A DNA stretch of 64,000 nt from contig CP141141.1 of the NCBI GenBank assembly GCA_035235625.1, positions 17,357,968 through 17,421,967 of the forward strand, given 5' to 3'. The notes beneath the pieces were generated by a model. It did not search any database and was not told where the DNA came from. It saw only the letters and a program-made list of their open reading frames with translations. Positions 48,805 through 60,800 of this stretch are shown in pieces; position 1 is the first letter of the stretch; each line of letters begins with the position of its first letter. Source of the DNA: Saururus chinensis. Taxonomy: Eukaryota > Streptophyta > Magnoliopsida > Piperales > Saururaceae. Both the position numbers and the translations under genes were made by a program.

Positions 48805-50756
48805 TGTAACGACCTGACCCGAGCCGGGCCCACAAAATCACTGATAGGAATTTTTAATTTTTCCTTAAGCCAGGAATCATCGTCTGAGTGCGAGAGGTAC
48901 AACATTCGCCTACGCACTACGGAGCTTAAGGCTTCCTCGTACGTAGACTTAGGTTGTAACGACCATTTACACACAACGAAGCTTCATAGTTCATCGCGTG
49001 TAAAATAGAATAAAACATATGATTTATAATAATTGGATCGGGCCAACGTTGCCTTGCCGTTGGTTGCCTACGTACGTATTGGATATTATTCCAATACGAT
49101 CGGATCCGAACGTAGTTCTGCCTAACGGCTACTACACACAACAAGCATCACAAAATCGTATAACATACGTATCTCCGAATATTTAATCGGAAGTGTAAAT
49201 TGGAGTCAAGCGGAAGTTAATAAATTAACGAAATCATACGTCTCGCTCTACCATAGAGCGGGATTAAAATTACATACACATATCTCGCTCCATTACTGAA
49301 TCGAGACTGAGCACATCAACCGGCTCGCTCTATCACTGAGCCGAGACCGGACACACACATCACACGTCTTGCTCTACCTTAGAGCAAGACATCACACTTC
49401 ATAACATATAAGCGCACATCATAGCATATAAGCTCACATCATGACATACAAACACGTATCATGGCATAGCACACATCATGGCATATAAACACGTATCATG
49501 GCATAGCACACATCATGGCATCACACACATCATGGCATAACACACATCATGGCATATAAATACGTATCATGGCATAGTACACACATCATTTTATAATTAA
49601 AACGGAAGATTAGAAAAGCTTACTGCCCTCATGTCTCGTAGGGTAGTGTTATGCGGAGTTGCTCATATGAGCATCCTCCCCTTCAGATCCGAAGATATTG
49701 GACAGAGCTTCCCCTAGCCTCCATACGTTCTTCATCTTGTGTCGAAAGACTACGTATAACGTTCTCCTTGCCGGAGACTCTTCTCGTTTTCTGTGCCATG
49801 AGCGGCGGACAGAACGTCCCATACTCTGGATTATTTATCATGATGTAGTTCAATAATTTCGGACAGAACTTCGTCTTGCTTCGGGCCCCTATTTCTTGTT
49901 CGGTGCTCGAGGATAACGGGCAGAGCCTCTCCTTGTCTCAGGGCATTTTCTCCTTATACGGTTGCCGAATCAAAGAACAGACCTCTCCATCGCATAGAAC
50001 ATACTCGATTTAGTCAAGAACACCTCTTGGATGGACTAAATCGGAGTTAGGATGCTTAAGAATGGAGAGAAAGAAGTTTGTCGGTGCTCGGGCAGAACCT
50101 CTCCTTGTCTCGAGGCATTTCTTCCTTATACGGTCTCCGAATAAAAAAAAAGACCACTCCATCGCGTAGAGCACGCTCGATTTAGTAGGAAATGGGTCTT
50201 AAACGACCTTAATCGGCCTCAGAACGGTCAGAAATAGGGGAGGAGAAGAACTGCTTCGAAAACAGAACTAAATGGGGTTTTATAAGCCCCTGGCGCGCAC
50301 CGCGGTTTCGGTGGCGGCGCCCGCCGAATCCGCGCGCGGCACGGGTCGCGCCCGTGTCCCGCGTCGGCCCGCGCCACGGCGCGCCAGCCGCGCGCCGTTT
50401 TATTATTTTTTTATAAAAAAATCCAAATCTTCAAACGCGCATAACTTCCTACCCCGGATTCCGATTTGTGCGTTTTAGGTACCGTTGGACTCGATGAGCC
50501 CTTCGATACGAACCCACTTAAAGCTGTAAATCATACTATTTCCAAGTAGGTCCCACCTATTTCCTATGCTCGTCGAGATCGTAACTTCCAGTCCCGACCT
50601 CCGTTTTGCACGTTCTTCGAATCGTTACGCTCGTTATGCCAAGCTCTACCTAGCTATGGGTATGTCATCTAATAAAACCCCTTAACATTAATCTCAAATT
50701 ACCGAATTACCCTTAACCCTCCTGGGTTAAGCGTAATCGAAAAACGGGTCGTTACA
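48805..50756 (-). mobile_element. Family A solo LTR, copy A2
   Basis: The 1952-bp segment runs TGTAACGACCTGACCCGAG to CGGGTCGTTACA and is flanked by a perfect ATATT (48800-48804, 50757-50761). It aligns over its full length with the LTR at 31762-33712 (1951 bp). A TATA box (CTTATAAAACCCC) near 50275-50287 reads on the minus strand. The GC-rich block 50290-50400 lies upstream of it in that direction. Short direct repeats of CATCATGGCATA type fill 49400-49590. It sits 141 bases after the transposase stop codon, inside the Harbinger element, and is therefore younger than that element. Confidence 0.94.
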
Positions 50757-51211
50757 ATATTTTATAGATTATTTTACATAAAATATTTAATAGAATAAAA
50801 TCATTGCTAAATGATAGTTTTATATAGATGCATGTGCATAATAATTAATGTGTATTTGAGTTAATATAAATTTTTTATTAATTTTATTTTAAAAAATAAA
50901 AAAATTTATGTCCAAGATTTTTTTTGCAGTAAATTGTGTTTTTTTTACTCACTAAAAAAGTTACCTCATTAAAAAAATGTGTAAAAGAACATAAATAAAA
51001 AGGCTGCCTCATTAAAAAAATGTGTAAAAAGACATAAATATAATATTCTCTATTAACACATATTTTTTTATCTAATAGTTTTTTTAAATATATATTAAAA
51101 ATATTTCCTGGAAATTTTTTTAAATAAACCCTTAACCACGGAAATTTCAATTTTTATGAGAATTTATTTCCATAGAAATATAATTTTCCTAGGAAGTTGT
51201 TTTTCTTGGAA

Positions 51212-51239
51212 TTTTTTTTCCATAACCCTTAACAGGCCC
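51212..51239 (-). repeat. Right terminal inverted repeat of the Harbinger element
   Basis: On the minus strand it reads GGGCCTGTTAAGGGTTATGG and then an A run; the flanking TAA is at 51240-51242. Confidence 0.92.
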
Positions 51240-51242
51240 TAA

Positions 51243-52950
51243 AAGTCTGGAGGCGAAAGTCTGAAGACATAAGAAAGAAAGCATTTGTCGAAAGCTCCTA
51301 CTCTTGTGGAAGAAAATTTCACACAAACCCACTGGCGATGGAAGGAAATATTATAGACACACGAATCGGAAACTCTTCTCCGGCAAAGATAACTACCATA
51401 GAAGCCAAATGTACCAACAAAAATAGAAAAATGACAAACCATAGAAGTAGATGAAGCTCCTTCTCTATAGGTATCAACATTAGAATCGGCCAAAGGCCGG
51501 TAGAATAAGCTGAGGAAGAAGAAAAACTCATTTTCTGCCGCTCGTAGACCAATAAAATATAACCAAAATCCCATACAGGTAGTTTGGGTATTATTTTTTT
51601 TAATTTCAAAATGCCAAAGCTGTATTGTTTGTCCTAAAAAATTTCACACACTAAATGGATCAATTACAGATAGATTAATTTGAAATTTAAACCAAGTCAA
51701 AGGACTTCTTCAAATAATATTGAATTATTTAAAAATTGCCCGGTGGGTCCTCAAGTTTTAGGTATCCGTTTATAGGAGCATTGGGTAATAGGAACCTCTC
51801 GCGGGCACTATCCACATAAGCATTTTATATGTTTTGCGCTGGCAATGAACCAAGCGTGAATGTCGATAAGATGTTCATTTTCAAGATCAACATTGCATAT
51901 ATTAGTGCACATTAACATAAGTTAAAACAGAACCTCTTACATGCGTTCTTTACGAGAAAGTATCTAGTAAAACTGATCCACCACATATCCGTATATATAT
52001 CAATTTATCTTTAAACACGTAATTCAAAATTTATACCTCATCTTATTTAATTTTAAACACATAAAAATTTATCAAACGTATCGCATATCTACCGCGTGTC
52101 GAAGGGTTCTATTCGTTCCTTACTCTCTTCACGTAACGTAATAAAGCAAGGAGCATGAAAAATGCTGGGCCGCCCGTGAGGATTGTCGGGTCCCGATATT
52201 TTCTTATCAGGGCCAACGAAGGGCATATTAGGCATTTCAAATCACTATCGAGATTCTGCAAGAGAAGAGAACACGGTGCCCCAGCCATACTTTTGCTCGA
52301 CACCTCTTCTCCGGACCTTCACAAGTTCACATCGGTATATCTCTTCTCCCTGTAGAATTCCCGGTCGTCTTTGCAAGTTCGTCGATCATAATCGTCGAAT
52401 CGCGCTTGTGATATTTTGATTGTGTATGTTGCTTTGTTTAGGGTCTAGGGTTTTGTGTTTTTTTGTTCTGAAGAGATTGTAGGATATGATACATAGAATA
52501 AATGTAGATTCTTTGTTAGTTTTTTGGGATTTTTTGGTTAGGGTTTATAGCTGCTGATGTCTGTTGGTCTAATGGTGCTTGTTTGGTATTTGTTTCGATT
52601 ATGGATATGGTTGTAGTTCTTTTGCGTTTTTAAGGTTTGCTTGTTGCATGTTGAACCCATTGGTTGGTATGAACTGGAAGCAGCTGATGGCTGAAAATAG
52701 GTACTGGGTTCAAGGATTTATAAATTGTTGTATGGGTCTATTTTTCTGGTCTTTTGTACATTAATTTTGTAGTTGCTTCTGAATGTTCTTGTTTGTTTTT
52801 TGATGATACCTTTACGTTTTAAGGGAGCTTAGATCCTTGATATTGTTTGCTATATGTCTTCCTGTTGGATTTTTACACAATTTCTAATGTTGATATTGAT
52901 CTGTGTGATAATAATTTGTTTGTTTAGCAATTTATTGGGCTTAGCGTGAA
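51243..52950 (+). promoter_or_regulatory. Promoter, 5' UTR and leader intron of the FLX-like gene
   Basis: No other gene was seen. The sequence becomes GC-richer and CT-rich from about 52130 to 52400, as in a core promoter plus 5' UTR. An acceptor TTGTTTAG ends at 52927, 23 bases before the ATG at 52951, and the T-rich 520 bases before it look like an intron, so a leader intron starting between about 52340 and 52410 is likely. The exact donor and transcription start were not determined. Confidence 0.5.
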
Positions 52951-54310
52951 ATGGCTGGAAGAAGCCGCATTCCTCGCCATGTTCTTGATGATGGTCGCCG
53001 TCATGGCTATGCTAACCCTACTGAGGGTCATCCCCCTCCATTCATGAGGGGTCCATTACCTCGGCCACCTCCCCATCACCCTGCATTGCTTGAAGAAGAG
53101 CTGGAGTTTCAGCATGCCGAACTCAGGAGGCTCGTGGTAGAAAACCGTGGGTTGGCTGATGATCGTATGGGCTTGCAGAGGGAGTTGGCTATGGCAAAGG
53201 AGGAGCTGCACAGGATGAATATTGCAATTGCAGACATTAGGGCTGATAAAGAGGCTCACACTAGGGAGTTGATAGAGAAAGGCCTAAAATTGGAAGCTGA
53301 TCTTCGGGCAGCTGAACCTTTGAGGAATGAAGTCATTCAGTTACGCACAGAAATGCAAAAGTTAAATGCCATTAGGCAGGATCTGTCTGGGCAAGTGCAG
53401 TCTCTCAGTCAAGATTTGAGCAGGATGCGTTCTGATAATCAACAAATTCCTCATCTGAAGACAGAGATTGACGGACTTCGTCAGGAAATTGGTCGTGCTA
53501 GGTTGGACTTTCTTTTTTTCTGCCTAAGCTATTACTGTATCATAGTGTGCTCCTATTAAGCAAATCTTTGATCAGAATATTCAGATAAATTGACTGAGGA
53601 AATATTTCTTTTTTGTAGAGCGGCTTATGAGTTTGAGAAAAAGGCAAATGCTGAGCTGGTGGAGCAGAGGCAAGCAATGGAGAAGAACTTGATTTCCATG
53701 GCACGAGAAGTTGAAAAGTTGCGAGCAGATTTTGCAAGCGGTGATGGTCGACCATGGGGACCTGGTGAGGCCTATTATAGGCATTTGCCAAATAAAGTTA
53801 TTCATTAATTATGAGGAACCATTGTTTTGTATGATTCTCTGTACAAATTTTTTAACTATCAATATGAAATGAATAGCAACACATACACATGCTTATTGTA
53901 TGGTTCCGTCATCTTAGCTTCTGATGTGTCTTTTGCAGCATTTATGTCATCTTTAGTTTTTTTTCCATCTGTCTCAATGTTGATGAACGATGCTATCATT
54001 TGTAAGTAATCTTTTCACGTTATTCTTAACTCCTATTTTTCTGGCTTGAAGGTGGAGGCTATGGGTTTAAGCCTGTTAGCCCTGAAGGAGGATTTTCCAA
54101 TTCGTATGGGGATGGACATGCTCTGCATCCGGTATGACTGCTTTCAACTATTTAATGCTAATATATGGTAATTAACGGTGCATAGAGGTTGTAGTTTGTG
54201 ACAATTTTTTGTCCTAATTTTTATTTCTCTTCTGTTTTGCTTGCTAGGGCGTTGGCACAACTCCAGGTTCATGGGGAGGATTTGACAAGCCACGTATTGG
54301 ACGGCGTTGA
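52951..54310 (+). CDS. FLXL3: FLX-like protein (FLX-like 3 type), coiled-coil
   Basis: FLX and its relatives are plant coiled-coil proteins; FLX itself acts with FRIGIDA to keep FLC expressed, while the role of FLX-like 3 is less clear. Exons 52951-53501, 53619-53764, 54052-54131 and 54248-54310 join at GT/AG sites with agreeing phases and give 279 residues. Residues 1-45 are Gly/Pro/His-rich ([19 protein letters not shown], then [18 protein letters not shown]). Residues about 48-235 form a long coiled coil ([56 protein letters not shown]). The tail is Gly-rich and ends in [20 protein letters not shown] and a basic KPR end match my memory of FLX-like 3. The ATG has a good context (GTGAAATGG). 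Retained intron 1 would add about 18 residues and then stop. Confidence 0.92.
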
Positions 54311-57040
54311 AGTCCTTTGGATGTGCCTTGTCAACAAGAGAGATGCTTTTACATCTTATTCTACTGCTTCAACCTTAGACCATTGAGAATCTAGGATGAT
54401 TACTGGTGTGTGCTGCATGGTTAAATTTTTCAGTAGAACTTTAATATGTGTAAAAACTTGCGAAGGAATTCTGTTACTTAGAGTAACTTCTTTATTATTG
54501 ATTGTAATAGGATATGTTTTGACTATGTCGGTTTTCTTTATTCAGTTGTTTTGGTTTCGGGAATCTTGTTAGTACTAGAGGTCATCCGTAATGGCCGATT
54601 TTTTTTCTTCTGAAGTTTATTTAAGCCCCCACTTTACCTCTGCCATCTTTTTGGTAGATGCCCTCTCAGCTTCTATAGTCTTATCTCTTGGAAGCTGACC
54701 TTTGCTTTTCCCTCCTGCATCTCAAGGACTGTGGGTACCTTTTACTTATACAATTCTGCTGTTGTGTATGTAGGCACAATTTATTTCTTTCTAGTCATTG
54801 ATATTTTTTTAAACTGGAAATTGGATACGTCCATCAATCAGAATAAAGGTAGGATATACAAATGAGTTCTATCTCTTAGCCTCTGGCGAGAGTACTATGA
54901 TCTTCTTCTTAGTTTTGAGGGGAGAGATTGACAGAGGCATTATGTATATCCTAGAGACAGGGTATAATCTTTCTTTACGTTGTTATGTATATGCTTGAGG
55001 GGAACAGGTCATTTTGTGCAGTTGATCAGCTAGAATCATTGGATGATTACTGGTTTTATATAAGCAAATGCTGGATTATAGATCTTGAATTGGTTGTACA
55101 TTTGGGTTGTTTGTCTCCTGGAGTGTTTCTAGTATTAAGTTTGGAAGTAATAAATGAGTGCCTATAGAGTAGATTGGGATTGGATTAATGTGAATTAGTT
55201 TTCAAGTGCGAGTGATCTCTGGAGGTGTGGTGGTGATGTTAAATGGCAATGACAACTTAATATTAGTCCTAGTGCAGTGTCAATATTGTCCTCATTAGAT
55301 GGTATTCGTTGCCTAAAGTTGGAATTTTTTTTTTGTGTGAGAGATTGTTTCATTAGCGTACGTCTGCTTCATATGATGAATCCACATTTCTTTAGTCTGG
55401 AATAAAGTTAGGGAGGCTATCAAAATCTTAGATTATGGAACGGAATGCTGTTGTGCTCTATCAGAGTTACGAGATCCTGAATGTTGAGTATTGGGCAACC
55501 TGTTGAGCTGTCAGTAATTGTTGGTTTTGGTTCACTATCCTTTAAATAAGCAATCTGATCTTGCTAATCGAAGCGTTTTCCATTGTGCCCCCCAATTCTG
55601 TGGATATGCAAGTGGAAGACCTTTTTGCAGAGCTATTTAAGGGACATTTATGTTGTTATTTGTGTGTTCTATTTTTCTTTGAATGGATGATTATAAACAG
55701 AATCCTCCCACTCTACTGGGGTTGGTTTATTTCTTTATTAAGGGAGGATACTGGTGCTATCTTTAAACAGCAGAGGCGGGCACAACATTACTGTGGCGGT
55801 CATTTGTCTTCTATCATTAGGATGTATACAAACAGTAAGGAGAAAATTGAGTGCAAAGTATTAGTGGATGAATGCCTTCAGCATGACAGTTAATGGATGT
55901 ACTGTCCCCATCAGGAGGAGAGATGGAAGCAGTAGAGAGAAATTACCTCTTCTTAAGCAGGATCTTAGGATTGTTCAAAGTAGCTTGTGAGCGTTGATCA
56001 TGTGTGGGATTCTTAAGTCAAATGCATTTGAAGAGTTATGCAGTCAGCTGTTGAGCATTTTGCCTATCCTCTGATTGCATGAGATGATTCAGCTAATGCC
56101 TTAGAATTTTAGGGTTACATTTTATGACAATCTAATGAATACATGTTTGTGCTGTAATGTTTATTCTTAAGTAAATGGTCATAGCTGTGTGGCCATTGAA
56201 AGAACAAACAGTATACTTCTGCATGTGTTGTGATGATCCTGGGATGTTGAAGATTGTAGCACGTGCCTCATGGTGGGAGATCAGTATGTCCAAATTTAAT
56301 AGGCAAGTATTCTGCTACTGATGTTTGGGTTTTAAGTTCTGTTTGCTTTTTTGTTAAGTTGGAGTTCGTACATATTATAATTATTATTGTTATACATACT
56401 GCACATAGCTATATGATATATGCATTATTATAATTTCAGATAGGTGATTGATTTGTTGTAAATCTCTCTCTCTTTTATCTCTCTCCATCTAGGTTGTTTC
56501 TATTTCAGTATCAAAGATTTTGCTGATGGCAGTAAGATTGTTGACGTTATTGTCTGAATTCCAATGCCTGACACCATTTGGTCATTAAACATTTGTGCTG
56601 CTATGAAAGCCCTCATTGGAGTATCTCATTTACGTTGGATGTAAAGAAGCATTTGGAGAAACAGCTCATTGTCTCATGCAGAGTTGCATTATGATTAGAT
56701 ATTTCGGCTTTTGTAGGATGAAAATTTAAATCTTGGCTTGACGGCAATCTAGTTCCTGCAAAGTCACGCCTTTAGCCTTTACAAATTCTAGTTATTTAAT
56801 ATTGTTTAATTGTTGGGGCTTGGGTTTCTGTAGTGTGTTTGTTGTGGTAGTTAACTGGGAGTTACTAAACAAGTCCATAGATCTTAGATACTACTGGAAC
56901 TTGGAATTTATGAGGATGCAATCATTTTAAGACATTTCCTGTTTGATTAGTTGGTTACTCTTGTAGAGGTGCTGTTCGCTATCTCCAGGCATATTAAGTT
57001 GGGAAGGAAGTTCACGTCTATAGGTTGTCCACCTTTAATA
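54311..57040 (+). other. 3' UTR of the FLX-like gene and AT-rich flank
   Basis: The first 200-300 bases should be the 3' UTR. Beyond that the sequence is T-rich with no recognised coding exon; the open frame 55561-55893 has no family resemblance. Confidence 0.45.
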
Positions 57041-57044
57041 CTCT

Positions 57045-57860
57045 TTTCAATGTGTGTTGTCCATGACCTTCATAGAATTAGAAAAAGCCTATGATAGAGT
57101 GCCTAGGGAGCTTATTTGTAGTGTCTTGAAGAGGAAAGGAGTAATAAGATGATACATAGATACTATAAAAGATATGTATGATGGGCTAGTGATTAGCGTA
57201 AGAACAATTGAGGGATAACCAAGGATTCTGCAATCAAAGCATGTCTAAATCAATGATGAACCTTAAGCCCCTATCTTATTGCATGCCATGGATGAGCTAA
57301 CTGAACATATCCAAGTTAGGTACCGGGATGCATCTTTTTGTGGATGACGTAGATTTAGTTGACGAGACTAAAGTAGGATTAAATGCACATCTAGAAATGT
57401 GAAGGGAAGCCTTAGAGTGGAAAGGTCGTATAAAAAGTATGACTAGGACAGAGTATATAGGATGCTATTTTAAGGAAGGTAGAGCTATTGGTGGTGAAGC
57501 CTAGTTGAAAAATATGGGCACAAAGTTCCAAGATGTGAGCATTTTTACTATTTAGGCTTCATTATCCACAAAGGGGGAGATAAAGTTAGTGATGTGGTAC
57601 GTATGATAAATGTTGTTGGGGTTGGGGGGGTGGGTGCGCAAAGTGGAGAGCTGCATTGTGTGATAGGTGTTTCCCAAGTAGGCTTAAAGGCAAAATTTTT
57701 GGGACAGCAGTTAAGCCTGCAATACTTCATTGAGCAAGAGTGTTGGGCTTCAAAGAAGTCATATGGATAAACTGAATGTAATGCTAAGGTGGATGTGTGG
57801 GATAACGAGGAGAGATTGGATTAGAAATTAGTATGAGTTCACTGTCCCTTAAATTGTTGG
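57045..57860 (+). mobile_element. RTE-type LINE reverse-transcriptase fragment
   Basis: Pieces of a non-LTR reverse transcriptase follow each other on the plus strand in the right order. FIELEKAYDRVPREL is at 57069-57113, a YIDTIKDMYDGLVISVRT-like part follows, then LFVDDVDLVDETK at 57334-57372 (the catalytic FADD box with Val for Ala), then REALEWKGRIKSMTRTEYIG, a KVSDVV-like stretch near 57590, and MLRWMCG-type residues near 57785. This order and wording match plant RTE-clade LINEs. The frame shifts several times and several stops lie within, and both ends are missing, so it is a dead fragment. Confidence 0.87.
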
Positions 57861-60800
57861 GGAAAGGCATTTCTTGAGTATGAATGAGTTCACTGTGCCT
57901 GACGTAATTGGCTTAAAAGAAGAATTGTGATGTTGGTGAAGTGTTTCTTGATATAGGAATTAACTTTTTTGATACTTAGGGTTGTTTTACATTCAGTGCA
58001 TAAGATCAAGTTGTTATTCTGCAAGTAGTGGGAAAAGGGTACAAGCAATTGTATATCAGCTTGCAGCTCGACAAGTATATCATCATAACTATGAACAGGG
58101 AAATCATTAGCCTCAGTTTCTTAGCAATCATTATCATTCTTTAACTAGATAAATCTTTCTAATGCTATCTCAATGGAGGTTTTTAAATGTTAAGATTGAA
58201 AATATTGTATATGTAACATGCTGTTACCAGAATGGTGAGGGCTGAAATCTTCACAGAAGTAACTGATTGGTTGAAATAATTTATGTCCATAGTGTAGAAG
58301 AACACAAAACTTATTCCTTTTTTTGGTGCACTTTTCTTTATGTATGATTTAGACATTAATTAGGCCTATTTGATTGTGTTACAATGAAGTTTAATTGGTC
58401 CAATATGGCAAGCTTTTGAGTTAAGCTCTTAATCCTTGATTTGTCTTGTTTATAATGTTTCAAAGTTTGTATAGTATCATTATTTGTTTACTGAATTAGT
58501 TGAATTTCTTTTGTTATGCAGTAAGATGAGCACTTTCAGTGAGAATTCTTCAGGTCATTTCCGAAGGTCACTTCAGGTTAAGCATGCTCCTTTTGATTGG
58601 TTTTATTTTTTGACAGTTTTATTTATTATAAGCTATGAATGCGTCATTTAATGAGTATTTAGTTACATTATTTTTCCTTTTTATTTTATTTATTTATATT
58701 TTTTGGGGGGAGTGGGGTGTTGATGTGTAGCACATTAGGGAACATATTGGTCCATTATTTATAGGGATGCTTCTCAGGTCAATATATAGTTATAATCGGA
58801 CCCAGTCTGCCTTAATGCTAATGCAGTGACTGACAACTAACCGGAGTCAGCAGTTGAAGTTGGAGTCAGACCAACCTTGGTGATGGGTGGGTATTACATG
58901 AAGGGCACATATTTCTCCCTTAATTATTATTAGGATTCCATTCAGGTCGGGGTAGATAGTATACAGACCAAAGCATGCCTTCATGTTTATGGAGTATGAC
59001 TGAATGCTCACCAGTGTCAATGGGGTTGGTACTAATCCAACCTTTCCTATCTTGACTGACCTACTGTATTAAATAATATTATAAAAACAATGTATTTAGA
59101 CACATGATATATCTAAATCCGATGTAGTAAGCTTATTTTTGCTTCTTTTTGAAAATTAATATTGATATAGTTTTTACAAGTAAACTTCTTGAGCAAATAC
59201 AATGCAATGGTGAATGGGGTGGGTTGATTGGAGATGTGGAATCAGTGTGGGTTAGAGTTTGCAAAACCTGACATGGTGACCTTGGTTGGTGTTTTCTTTT
59301 TTTGATTTTTGTGTGTGTGGGGTTTGGGGGAAGAGGGGGGAAAGATGATGGCAGGACGGCAATTGTTTACTGCAAATAGTGTATTTTGAGTTTTTTGATG
59401 CTCTTCTTTGGGATCTAATATAAAAACATAGTGTTCTATGCATATTTGGAGCCACCTCATACTTTTTCAACATCTTTGTGCTTTATGGTGCATACTATGT
59501 TCAATGGATCACGTTTTTATGCGCCTGCAGATGCACGTGTGTCTGACGCTTTCGGGCCATGCGATTTCAATCTCGCGGCCCATGTTACTTAGTGGGCAAG
59601 TGAGTTTGAATCACCTGCCCACCCCCTTGATCTGACGCGAGCTGGTAGGTCACGATCTGACGGCTTGCGTCTCGCTGGGCACATAATGCACATAATTTTC
59701 AATATGCGGCTCGGTGTATATTGACTTTTTCCATGTTCAATATATATTTTAAGGTAGTTTGCACTTTCATGTCTTCATGTTTGTTGAAATTGGACTTAAA
59801 TGCCCCATGTTTAAATTAGTGCACTTGCATAATGGACACTTGCAAATGATGAAAATTACCCTGAAATAAAAGAACCATCGAGTAGATGGGCAATGGCATT
59901 TTTTTGCTGTTTTCAAACATCTCTTAAGGGTCCTGGGTCTTGTTAATGTCAAGGGGTGTAACTGTAATTTTTTGTGTAACTACTGTGTCAAGGGGTTTAA
60001 GAGCTATTTACCCTATATTCTTTGTTTTCCGTAGATTCTATATCTGCCAGCCTGAATGGCTAGAAGTAGGTAGAGATGTTAAACTTATATCGGAATGTTG
60101 TATTCTTCATTTGAAAAGTTACACTTGGGATAAATAAGAAAGCACATTATAATACAAATGGTAACTAGTATAGCTAAACTGTGCCATTAAATCTGCAACC
60201 TGGAGTTACGAGGCTCTATTAGGGTTTTAAGTAATGTGTAAAGATTTGTTTTTATTATGCCAACAGGCAACATGACAACATTTCTATGCAGTTGTTAGCT
60301 TTTTCAGATAATCTATTTAACATTGTTTGTTGTTGGCTTTTAAACTGATGCTTCACTTGTGGTTTCTACTTAAGTTGATGGTAAATTGACATGCGTTATT
60401 TATGGATGGATTTTGAATGCATGATGGGATTGTGTTCCAGAATCACTATTTTCTTACTTTGGTGTTGAAATCTTGGATCTCTCTTTTTTTTTTCAAAGGG
60501 TTCCATTCGAGTTTTGACACAAATTGTTAAGAAATAATGCCATTATATTATATGATATCTAAGAAGTCCACCTATTTGTTAATGATTACACGGTGGTGAT
60601 GTTCTTCAATGGGAATTAAGGTCATGGCATTTGTGTAAATAGTTAGAAGAGTGTGACTTTTAGTAATTCTTGGATTTGGAAACTTTTTCTTATGCCTTGT
60701 AATATTTTATTCTGCTCAACTTTAAGAGTTATATATAATTACATGCAGAGATTTTGAATGAGAAAAAATATGTAAAAAAATGTTTTCTTTGAGAACAATC

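Larger units (their letters stand above)
41271..51239 (+). mobile_element. PIF/Harbinger DNA transposon
   Basis: The element starts GGGCCCATTAAGGGTTATGG and, read on the minus strand, its other end starts GGGCCTGTTAAGGGTTATGG; the inverted repeats agree at 23 of the first 25 bases. TAA flanks it at 41268-41270 and 51240-51242, the 3-bp duplication typical of this superfamily. Inside lie the two genes expected of an autonomous member, in order: Myb/SANT-like ORF1 (46082-47030) and DDE transposase ORF2 (47334-48663). Two solo LTRs landed later in it (43864-45277, 48805-50756); without them and their duplications it is about 6.6 kb. Both genes are damaged, so it cannot move on its own now, though the ends look usable in principle by a related transposase. 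Confidence 0.95.

Noticed and set aside
55561-55893. 110-codon plus-strand open frame after the FLX-like gene
   Set aside because: No motif, no splice context that links it to the upstream gene, and composition like the flanks.
58516-58577. Possible exon between TTATGCAG and CAGGTTAAG
   Set aside because: It has fewer than 20 codons, no partner exon and no family resemblance; the splice-like words occur often by chance.
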